DNA from: Arthrobotrys musiformis
Taxonomy: Eukaryota; Ascomycota; Orbiliomycetes; Orbiliales; Orbiliaceae
Reading direction: 5' to 3'
DNA: 64,000 nt
Assembly (NCBI GenBank): GCA_036971715.1
Contig: JAVHJL010000004.1
Span: 1,178,001-1,242,000 of the forward strand
A model generated the notes under the pieces. That model made no database searches and was not told where the DNA came from. It saw only the letters and a program-made list of their open reading frames with translations. Shown here piece after piece: positions 1 through 7,875 of the stretch. Each line of letters begins with the position of its first letter. Positions within the stretch are counted from its first letter, which is position 1. The translations under genes and the position numbers were made by a program.

Positions 1-182
1 CCATTGGCAGTTATATGAACGACAGCAGTAGCCTCCGGTTCGATTGAAGCTGCCCGTGGTAAGAAGAATGTTGGCGAGAGGGTATGGAGGTGGGTTTTCG
101 GGCTCTGGAATGGATTGAACGTGTTTCCAGCGGCCAGAAGCTGGGATGCCAGCTGAGAAAGACGATTGACTGCGCCAGACAT
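1..182 (-). CDS. acyl-CoA ligase-like (AMP-binding) protein, N-terminal fragment
   Basis: This is the first 60 codons of a minus-strand gene that runs off the left edge; the ATG is the complement of 180-182. The peptide starts MSGAVNRLSQLASQLL and continues with FFLPRAASIEPEATAVVHI, then reaches the window edge. The FFLPRAA-IEPEA pattern resembles, from memory, the N-terminus of fungal adenylate-forming acyl-CoA synthetase-like enzymes, where it precedes the first ATP-binding motifs. Those enzymes activate a carboxylic acid with ATP and transfer it to CoA. None of the adenylation motifs lie inside the window, so the family is inferred from the N-terminus alone. The gene is divergent from the small mitochondrial gene at 646, and the two share about 460 bp of upstream sequence. 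Confidence 0.5.
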   Translation of the reverse strand, partial: MSGAVNRLSQLASQLLAAGNTFNPFQSPKTHLHTLSPTFFLPRAASIEPEATAVVHITAN

Positions 183-645
183 TGTGACTTAGCTATCTGA
201 TATGACCGGTACCCTAGCGCTAGTATTGATATTGATATCGACAGATTGCTGAGAATTTGAAAATGAAGTCCTGGCGATTCTTACAGACCCAACTGTCAGC
301 TGTCCCCCCTCTCAGGCTGGGCGGGTGGCTACAAGGCCCTTAAATACATCCTGCCGAAAGCAGAAGTGTGCAGCACAGGAGGAATGAAACAGCTCCAAGT
401 GTGAACCTCGGCGCGGACATGGAATGTGGAGGAGCCAATTGGCGAGCGTGCAAGTGTGTTGCGCCCATTCGCCCGGCGTGTCGTTGGTCGAGATGGCCTG
501 ACAAAAGAAAAACCTCCGATTGAACTTCAACGTCACTTTCACTGCCAACTATCAGAACCTCATCGGATCCCAGCACAGCCGCTCCTGTACATAGAACCAG
601 ACCCATCTCCACTCTTCGAACATCGTCCAACGACACACCGACAAG
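183..645. promoter_or_regulatory. shared upstream region of two divergent genes
   Basis: This 463-bp gap lies between two divergent start codons (182 minus and 646 plus). It contains alternating ATATC/GATAT palindromic sequence at about 225-240 (ttgatattgatatcga). I see no convincing TATA box on either side. Both promoters and 5' leaders are inferred to lie here from gene orientation alone. Confidence 0.4.
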
Positions 646-1329
646 ATGAGAGCAACCCAGGCTTTGAGAATGCGCCCAACCGCCATGTTGAGGATGCAGC
701 AGACCAGGACTGTCGCCATGAGGCAGAGCCCGATTCTCAGGATGGCTGTCCCGGTAGGATCACCCCGACCCTTCCGAGTATTTTATCAGACTTCTGTAAA
801 CTTTGCTAACGATACTCCGATGACGGCTATAGAAAGAGGAACAAAGCGGTACATACCCCTCCCACTTTCTCCGAGATTCAATTCGGTTTCACATCTCGAA
901 TTCCCGCTCCGAGACATCTATGTCCAATTGGATGCCGACATACCCCTCCATCGATACATATTCGCGCCGGGTACTATCAGGAGTCCATCTACTGACAGTC
1001 TGATGACTTTTTCGTGGATAGGACACACCATTACCCAACGTCTCCGCCGTATCAAAGATGTTCCAATTGAATTGATTCCTCTCGCCGTCGTCCTCGGGTG
1101 AGTTCCACAATCAATATGAGCCATTGCAGACCCATGATCTAGTATACTAATATTGTTTTTAATCTATAGCGCCGCTATTGTCGGTATGTAAACACAAGCG
1201 GACGCTTACCGTCAGGTCTATCGTCGGGTTTTCTAATCTTTCTACTTTTTAGCCGCCGGTTACTCCATGGTCAACAAGCTCATGACCGACAAGACCCTAC
1301 GCCTTTCCCGCCAGGCTGGCAAGCACTAA
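646..1329 (+). CDS. NDUFA4/B12D-like small mitochondrial membrane protein
   Basis: The five-exon model is join(646-753, 833-848, 1022-1097, 1170-1183, 1253-1329) and gives 96 aa. Splice signals are canonical, and the frame closes only when the 16-bp and 14-bp exons are included. The N-terminus (residues 1-36) is rich in Arg and Met with no acidic residue, like a mitochondrial presequence. After KEEQSGHTITQRLRRIKD comes a single hydrophobic segment, roughly residues 60-80 (PIELIPLAVVLGAAIVAAGY), followed by a short basic tail ending TDKTLRLSRQAGKH. This layout matches the MLRQ/NDUFA4/B12D family: small single-span proteins of the inner membrane linked to respiratory complexes I or IV. The coding structure is well supported. 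The family name rests on my recall of the PxELxPL...AAGYS pattern. Confidence 0.62.
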
Positions 1330-1833
1330 ATATCATAATTTGCCTTGAATTTGTATTTATTTATTTTTGAGAGCCTGCGGATGTGGTGTTCATGGGAGAT
1401 TGCGAACGAAGGATTGGAAACTGTACAAATGATTAAGCCTTGTTTTGTTCAAAAAACCAAAAAGAAAAACAGAAGTTACTCGCTCGGCCGGTTTTCCACC
1501 AGCAGAAAGCATGGAATCTGAAAGAAATTGATGACATAGGTGATTCTTATTGTTGATGTTCTTGCGGTCTCTTCGTCTACATATTTTACGAAAGTGCCCC
1601 GCCGCGATGGCTCGCCTAGGGGCTTGAATTTGACCTCGTACCCAAGCGTCACATGCAAAGAGAGGCTTTAGCTCAGAATAGACAGATGGCGAGTCCGGGG
1701 ACCTGACTGCGAGCGGGCGTCTTTCCGGACCCACTTGGTTAACCTCCATCCCTTGGAGCGGTCCCAAATTCCGTTCTAGAAGACTATATCAAGTTATAGC
1801 AATCGACCTCGACGCTATATACCAACCACCACA

Positions 1834-2019
1834 GGTAACTAGCAGACTTGTGCGTACCCGGGTTAACGCGGAAGGCTAGAAGCAAGTCGACTTATAATAT
1901 AGGGCCCTGCATTATCTTAATAGGACTAAGGCCTTTGAGTCTGCTACAGACTCTTCAAGTCCATGCACTTCTAAGCCAACTTCCAACGTTGCAATCCTGC
2001 AAACTTCCCCTGCGGTAAC
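1834..2019 (+). repeat. left arm of degenerate inverted repeat
   Basis: This segment matches the reverse complement of 2890-3055 in order over its length. Paired blocks include GGTAACTAGCAGACTTG against GGTAACTGGCTGACTTA at the outer end, AAGCAAGTCGACTTA against ACGCAAGCCGATTTA, the perfect 10-mer GACTAAGGCC (1924-1933), GAGTCTGCTACAGACTCTT against AAGTCTGTTACAGACCCTT, TCTAAGCC, and CTTCCCCTGCGGTA against ATTCCCCTACGGTA at the inner end. Many of the mismatches are C/T or G/A transitions, as expected after RIP or deamination. The arms enclose about 870 bp. Confidence 0.6.
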
Positions 2020-2889
2020 GTTACGTTATAGCTATGGTAGCAGTAGCAGTTTTGTACTTCAAACTAGACCCTGAAAAACGCTCAAAGGATGCTACCACTG
2101 AAGTTAATAGCAGAGTATACTAGTGGTAGTATCGCATGGTGCATGCAGTTGGGGTCGATCAATTGAGTGGCCCGCAGTGATCCACTATAAGCAAGGTATT
2201 TGAATTCAATATATTCAATATACCCTAGTAGATAGGTAGTTACCTAGTGCAACACTGCAGCAGGATCCGGTTTACGGGATAACTGGGGTACCTATGTACC
2301 TAGGAGGTGGGTTTTAAAAGATTAAGTACTTAGATCAAAGATACTATATACCCTGCCCAGTCACTATAACCCCCTATAGCTGCTTAAATGAGTACCTACC
2401 TAAGTGTACCCATTTAGCTATATAAATCCAGAAAGCTTCTTTTGTATTACACGTCCTCACAACTAAATTATAGAACACGGATTCAAAATTATTTATCTAG
2501 GATAGTAAGCAAGAGCGAACTAGACGTGCAGGAATATAACCAACAATGAAATTGGTAAAATTAGCGACCATGCATGCATGATACCCCGGGTGCCACCGCG
2601 GCTGCAGCCGTTGCCGATGCTTTCCGAAGATCTGGACTGGTCTCGCGGTGATATAGATCTGAAAATGCCTGTATACATGTATCCTAATATTATAATGAAT
2701 CGTGTGAGGTTCTCCGCTAACATTCTTGACGAAACCTTCCCTGGCCGGGCGCGGGCCCCTTAGATTTTAGGCCTTAGAGTCTGCATACCATAATTATACG
2801 TTACAATATAATGCAACGGTTGACCGAAGTCTGCTATCTAGGTAGGTTTGGGGTTGTATATACCATATAGCGTCTTCGGCTAGTACTAG

Positions 2890-3055
2890 GTACCGTAGGG
2901 GAATTTCGCAGACTTAGGAGTCGGCTTGGAATAGTCTCGAGGCTTAGAGGTGACTTAAAGGGTCTGTAACAGACTTGAGGGCCTTAGTCTAACTAAAATA
3001 AGACCGTAAATCGGCTTGCGTCTTTTGCGTCAACTCGTAAGTCAGCCAGTTACCC
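2890..3055 (-). repeat. right arm of degenerate inverted repeat
   Basis: This segment is the inverted partner of 1834-2019. The perfect block GGCCTTAGTC lies at 2980-2989, and CCAGTTACC near 3046-3054 pairs with GGTAACTAG at the left outer end. Related fragments (agcagacttgggcgac near 3300) occur further right in direct orientation, so the family has more than one remnant in this block. Confidence 0.58.
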
Positions 3056-3549
3056 GTACAGTATATACATAGGTTGTATCCTGTGTGAGGCTAGGAACGA
3101 GACCAGGTTGTATATTATACTTAGTTCTCATTAAATACAGCTCATACAGTACATGTACATGTATACAGCACTGCAAAAAACACATCATGCTCGTGATCAC
3201 GCACACATATGTTAAATACACACAACCAGACACGCCGAATATTCGATTACTTGACATGTAAATTCTGCTAAGCCTGCAGACTTTGTGAAGAAAGCTTATT
3301 TAGCAGACTTGGGCGACTTTAGCTAGCCAGTAGGCCGTAGGTGTAGGGTAAATTTATAAACAGTATAATTGCTTGTAACTGGTAGGCTCCTATGGCACTA
3401 TAGCTACTGAAACCTGACTGCCGTTATCCTTAGTAAGTACTGTACAAGGTAAGCTAGATCCGATATATCGATATCCATGGAACATAGGTATCCCGTGCGT
3501 ACCCAGACCAGGTGGGGACATGGGCTAAAATTTTTAAAAATTAAAACCT

Positions 3550-3715
3550 AAATACCAGCTATCTGTAAGCCTATTTACAGGCTTAAATTCAAACCTACAT
3601 TCCAGTATACCTATTTACTCGAGACTAACCTATTTACATTCTAATCTATGTTCTAATAGCTAATCTACATTCCAACCTATCTATTAGCCTACTTATCAGC
3701 TTAGGTTCCTACAGG
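3550..3715. repeat. diffuse AT-rich tandem repeat
   Basis: The words CCTATTTAC, CTACATTCCA, AACCTA and TAATCTA recur with irregular spacing of roughly 12-30 bases. The period is not exact and no protein is encoded. It looks like a worn minisatellite inside the gene-poor block. Confidence 0.4.
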
Positions 3716-4155
3716 TCGGAGACCAGCCTAATTAAATCAGCCGTTGGATTCTGACATAGAATCTTCTAGCAAAACAACACATTTAATATTTTGGGGCTGA
3801 TTTACGTACTTGAGTATGAAAAGGCCCCAACTTGCGCAATTGATTATAGATGATGTGTAGAATATTAATTGCATAGATTGCTATACTACCCCGATTTAGT
3901 CTTTGCCTTCCTCGGCCTTGTGTAGCCTTGATATTCTGATACTAAATACTAACCGCGTTGATATATATACCAAAATATATATATCGATATATCCCGCGGG
4001 CGGTTTCACCTTAGTGGTCTCGAGATCTCTTGTGTACGAATGTTAAGGCTAAGCTTCTAAAGCTGAAGTGGCGATACTAGTATCTACTAAGATATTTGTG
4101 GACCACCTAAGCTTCTTGGTACAGGATAGCTGAGCCAGTTAGAAAAATTGCAAAA

Positions 4156-4558
4156 ATGGAATCATTTGACGATCTCCCGTGGTTTCATAGCCAGATGCTA
4201 GATGCCACGAGAGACAAAATTCGAGTGGCGGCCCCGCTATTTGTCTCGCACCACTTGGCCAGACTTGGTCACCACCCCGCTATATATATACATATATGTC
4301 TCTTAGAAAATCGGGTACTTTATGTGACATATTATGGTGGCCCAGATGCAAGATCTGCGAGCTACCTAGCTGTTGAGTTACATACACGGATATAGCTCCG
4401 CGCAGCTGCAGAGCTCGTAGCCTTACCTAATGCTAATGCTATAATTCGCCTTAATAATGGTTTAGCCTATCGTTTATGGGATGCTAAGTGGCATTGTGGC
4501 ACAGGCCTAGAATTATCAGGCCAGCCTGCAACCGTAGCATTCGGGATTTACCATTAGA
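4156..4558 (+). pseudogene. relic reading frame with in-frame TAG
   Basis: An ATG-initiated frame of 79 codons (MESFDDLPWFHSQML...) meets TAG at 4393-4395. The same frame then stays open for 54 more codons (LRAAAELVALPNAN...HCGTGLELSGQPATVAFGIYH) to a second TAG at 4556-4558. Continuation of one frame past the stop suggests a former gene in which a codon such as CAG became TAG, the change RIP makes. I do not recognise the protein. It sits in a repeat-degraded block and is probably dead. Confidence 0.35.
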
Positions 4559-4639
4559 GTCGATCGATAGAGTGCTCAAGCTAGCTTAGATCAGATAAAA
4601 TTTTGGCCTATAAGCATTCTCGCTCTTAAAACAGCTGGC

Positions 4640-4840
4640 ATATGGTGGAGTGCATCAAGCAACAAGGAAATCTGGCTTGAAAGCTCGTACTAGCCTGTAC
4701 GTTTCTGTTCATGGGGCATTGAGATGGTGCCTGCAAAGTTATTCCGTAATACGCAAGTTGGCTGTAAATCGCGGACATCAAGTCGGACAATTAATACAGA
4801 GCGGGTGAAGGCATTAGGTCGTCCAATACTAGTATACTAG
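4640..4840 (+). pseudogene. second relic frame, possible continuation of the 4156 relic
   Basis: The frame reads IWWSASSNKEIWLESSY, then an in-frame TAG, then PVRFCSWGIEMVPAKLFRNT... to a TAG at 4838-4840. It has no start codon. Its density of Trp and Cys and its single internal TAG resemble the relic just upstream, so both may come from one decayed gene. The function is not recognisable. Confidence 0.22.
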
Positions 4841-5433
4841 GTGTTAAGCCTGATAAGATTAAGAAAAATATGATATGTTCAAAAGGATACTTAAGTATAG
4901 AACGAGCACCTCCCACCAAAAGCCGTTTAAGAGAGCTCATAGGTCCTAAAAAGTAGGCGCAATGGATAAGTGGCGTCCTAGCAGCCTCTAGCCTCGGTTG
5001 TACGCCTCCTCAAACGGGTTTTCATCGACGTTAGCTTAAATTTATTCCCCGTTGGTCTAAAAAAGTTGATACATACAGTACATCAGTACACGCCATCGAT
5101 GGATTAGCATTTGGCGGGGTTCCCCATGTACAGGCTAGACGACACTTGCATGAAGACTGCATGACCGTACCCGCGAGAGAGGGTAAATATACCAATCCAA
5201 CCACCACATTTGTCACTATTGAAAAGGTAGAGTACATAACCCCAACCTCTTCCGCACTTTAAACAACTTAGTGTCTTTCGTAACGACACCCCCTCCCGTA
5301 AGGGGTTCCAGACCACACCCTCTATGGTCTCTTTATTGATTTTTACCCTTTGGGGCCGATTTAGATAGTTAATCGCCTCTACGGTGCAAAAGCAAATAAA
5401 CAACGCTATCAATCGAGGAACGACGGAGGACAC

Positions 5434-6174
5434 GAGGCCTTGCTACTGGGTGTAGGGTTTGGCATGAACCTGTTTTGGGTGGTTTCGATGCGTGTCAAAG
5501 GTAGATGGGAAGCTAGCCTGCGATATGTGGATTGTTATAGGGCTGTTCTAGCATTATATAGAACAAGTCTATTATGCATGGATTACACGTCTTTCGATAT
5601 GCAGGTGCTTTGGGAGTGGAGCCCGAAACTTTTTTTTGGTTTTATTGAATGTGGTTGGGGTCCGAAGTTGTCGGAGAAATTGTATGGGGTGAAAGTCTTT
5701 GATTGAAATGTCTCCTTTTTATTTTTGTCTAACAATCTTGATTAAGGGGACACATAGACTTTAAAATTTTGTCACAGATGAAAGAGATTAGTACCGCATG
5801 AAAGTCAAAGGGTAATTTGAGGATCTGAAAATATCTTCGTTGTATCATGCTAGGTATCACAGGCTTCGTAAAACAGTAACTAAAAATGACACAAAGAGAA
5901 ATGCGTTGGTATCATTTGTACTATGTACTTTGTAAATGAAACGAATCTTTCGTCAAAAGAAAAAAAAAAAGATACACCCGCTGTTACCATATGCAAGCCA
6001 AATGGAAGCGAAGAAGTGACGCTTCTGGGATTATACAATAAAAATACACATCTGGGGAGATATGCACGCGCGCTTAATGTCAAAAGGGTGTAACATTAAG
6101 GGTAAGATAAAGGACATTAAAATATAAAGCAAAAAACTCCAGTCATTAAAATACATCGTATCGAAGCAAAGGTT
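5434..6174. other. intergenic downstream of the LysM gene
   Basis: These 741 bp hold no supportable gene. The plus frame at 5440-5706 lacks any recognisable domain and overlaps another open frame of equal quality. The part next to 6175 is AT-rich and probably contains the LysM gene 3' end. Confidence 0.4.
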
Positions 6175-7668
6175 TCAAGCCTTGTTCTTCATCTTGGCTA
6201 GCTTCCACGACAGATCAAACTCTGGAACCAGTATCCTTCGCTTGCTGATGGTGCCGCTTGGAAGTGGCTCTCGCTTGAAGATTCTCTTGAAGTGCAGACC
6301 GTTAGGGCAACCGCTTGGTGTTCTCATGCAAACTGCATCATTGCCGCAGCATGTTCCAGGAACGCATGTCCAGCCGCTTGGGCAGTCGGAAGATTTCGTG
6401 CAGACGGCACCTTCACAGTTTGAGGAGACGGTGCAAACGCGCTGCTCTTCGATGTTCAAGGTACAGATGCAGGTAGATTCATCGTCGCAAAGGTGACCAC
6501 CACCTTCCTCGCAAAGGGAAGTAGTAGCGATACAGCCGGCACAGGCGCCACCTTGGCAGTAAGTACCGCAGGTGTTACCGCACTTTCCGCAGTGGCTTTG
6601 GTTGGTAAGAGGGTTGATGCAGCTACCATCGCAGACGATAAATCCAGTTGGGCAGGATACTTCAGTGACAACCGAGGCAGGGATGGTGGAGGTCTTGTTC
6701 ACAACGACGGTTGTGGTTGTGGTGGTCTTTTTTGTTGTAGTAGAAGTAGTTGTCTTGGTTACAGTACCTGTAGTAGTCTTGGTCGTGGTCTTTATGGTTG
6801 TCTTTGTGACTGTCTTTGTTACGGTCTTTTTGGATGTCGAAGTCGATACCTTAGTAGTAGTCCTGGTGGTGGTCTTGCTGCAGATGGTCTTGGTGCCCGG
6901 TTTGATACCCCAGCATGAGCATGCGGATGTGTACCTAGCGGCATCGCAGGCGCTAATGTATGATGGCATGTTGTCAATGCGAACGCAGACATAGTACCCC
7001 TTCTTGAGTCCAGATCCATTCTTCAAAGCTGGGTTCCACTTAAGAAGATTGGCCTTTGTAAGACCAATTGGTGCCTTGGAGAATCTCGAGACGATATTAT
7101 CGCAGTTATCGTTGCCTTGGATGTATCTCCAGCCGACGCAGTTCTTGACAATCCCGGATTGAACTGGGCTGGGGTAGTAGCCACCGCGGCGCTCAAGAAT
7201 ATCCTCGTGCTCTTGCTCGAGACCTAGGTCTCGCTTGGTAACCGAAGCCGTGATTACTGGTGGGGAGGTAGTAATAGTAGTTTCACCTAGTGTGATTTTA
7301 ACTGTCCTGGTTGTGGATGTCGTCACAACCACTGGGACAATCTTTGTCGCAACCTTTGTGACAACCTTCGTCGTAACCTTCCCAACCGTCTTTGTAGAGG
7401 TCTTTGTGGTGGTCTTTGTGGTGGTTTTCGTACTGGTCTTCGTAGTGACCTTCTTGCTAGTCTTCGTCACCCACTTGGTCGAAACGCCCTTGTAGCTGGT
7501 CTTCACCAAGTACTTGGTGCAGTCGGCTCTACGTTGGCCCAGTAGGTAATCACCATACCTATCACCGGTGAGTTGCCTGGCGCAGTTGTCGGCATTGCAA
7601 CCGTACCCAGAGCCGCTGACGAAGGATAGCGCCTGCGAAAGCAGGACGAGGCCGAAAGTTACCTTCAT
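6175..7668 (-). CDS. secreted LysM protein with Stig1-like Cys-rich module
   Basis: This is a single-exon gene of 497 aa. Residues 1-20 (MKVTFGLVLLSQALSFVSGS) form a signal peptide. A Lys/Thr-rich linker built from KTTTKTSTKT-type repeats spans about 62-118. A Lys-Arg (145-146) offers a Kex2-type cut. A LysM domain lies at about 173-232 (NCVGWRYIQGNDNCDNIVSRF... NLLKWNPAL... YYVCVRI). A second K/T-rich linker covers about 264-325. Next comes a Cys-rich segment starting CPTGFIVCDGSCINPLTNQSHCGKCGNTC, which resembles the plant/fungal Stig1 pattern, with further Cys pairs and a basic tail. LysM domains bind chitin or related N-acetylglucosamine glycans, so a wall-associated or secreted chitin-binding role is likely. 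Whether it acts in defence, host interaction or wall structure cannot be told. The gene is isolated between two long gene-free stretches and has a TATA box about 200 bp upstream. Confidence 0.85.
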   Translation of the reverse strand: MKVTFGLVLLSQALSFVSGSGYGCNADNCARQLTGDRYGDYLLGQRRADCTKYLVKTSYKGVSTKWVTKTSKKVTTKTSTKTTTKTTTKTSTKTVGKVTTKVVTKVATKIVPVVVTTSTTRTVKITLGETTITTSPPVITASVTKRDLGLEQEHEDILERRGGYYPSPVQSGIVKNCVGWRYIQGNDNCDNIVSRFSKAPIGLTKANLLKWNPALKNGSGLKKGYYVCVRIDNMPSYISACDAARYTSACSCWGIKPGTKTICSKTTTRTTTKVSTSTSKKTVTKTVTKTTIKTTTKTTTGTVTKTTTSTTTKKTTTTTTVVVNKTSTIPASVVTEVSCPTGFIVCDGSCINPLTNQSHCGKCGNTCGTYCQGGACAGCIATTSLCEEGGGHLCDDESTCICTLNIEEQRVCTVSSNCEGAVCTKSSDCPSGWTCVPGTCCGNDAVCMRTPSGCPNGLHFKRIFKREPLPSGTISKRRILVPEFDLSWKLAKMKNKA

Positions 7669-7867
7669 TGTGACGAAGAGAGATATTATCGAGGGTAAAG
7701 ATTAAAGATTAGATATTATACAATACACATGCGTGTATGAATATCCTCCCGATTTGGCAATGCAAGGTATCTTCGAACCTTGGCTTTGAAGACTTGATCC
7801 ACTCTCTTTCAAGTTGAACCTCTGGGTTGAAATCCGAAGAACTTGCAACGAAAGGGGACGCAAAGAC

Positions 7868-7875
7868 CTTTTATA
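7868..7875 (-). promoter_or_regulatory. TATA box of the LysM gene
   Basis: On the minus strand the sequence reads TATAAAAG, about 200 bp upstream of the LysM start codon at 7668. A perfect TATA box is unusual among the genes of this window and fits a regulated, strongly expressed secreted-protein gene. Confidence 0.5.

Larger units (their letters stand above)
1834..3055. mobile_element. decayed inverted-repeat element, about 1.2 kb
   Basis: The two inverted arms (1834-2019 and 2890-3055) bracket an interior that has no long open frame but does contain a GC-rich island at 2580-2660. The size and arm length fit a non-autonomous DNA element or a fold-back element that has decayed. I could not find a clear target-site duplication outside the arms, and no transposase remnant is recognisable inside. 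Calling it a transposon is an inference from the arms alone; an inverted duplication of some other repeat would look the same. Confidence 0.42.
1330..6174. other. gene-poor, AT-rich, repeat-degraded block
   Basis: No intact gene could be supported across these 4.8 kb. The sequence is AT-rich with many short palindromes built from ctag, tacc and tatatc (for example around 2210-2420 and 3950-3990), interrupted by short GC-rich islands (2580-2660, 3995-4010). It contains the degenerate inverted-repeat element at 1834-3055, a diffuse tandem repeat at 3550-3715 and decayed coding fragments at 4156-4840. The base composition and stop-riddled frames differ sharply from the flanking genes and suggest old, mutated repeats, possibly altered by repeat-induced point mutation (inference). 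Confidence 0.6.

Noticed and set aside
2578..2763. Short plus-strand frame in a GC-rich island inside the inverted-repeat element
   Set aside because: Only 61 codons, no homology visible, and the island seems part of the decayed element.
5104..5433. Minus-strand frame of about 109 codons with a hydrophobic beginning that looks like a secreted Cys-containing protein
   Set aside because: It starts with GTG, no ATG occurs before the hydrophobic stretch, an in-frame stop lies just upstream, and no intron fits; it lies in repeat-degraded DNA.
6182..7495. Long frames on the plus strand opposite the LysM gene (Val-rich)
   Set aside because: They are antisense translations of the ACC/AAG-rich Thr/Lys codon repeats.
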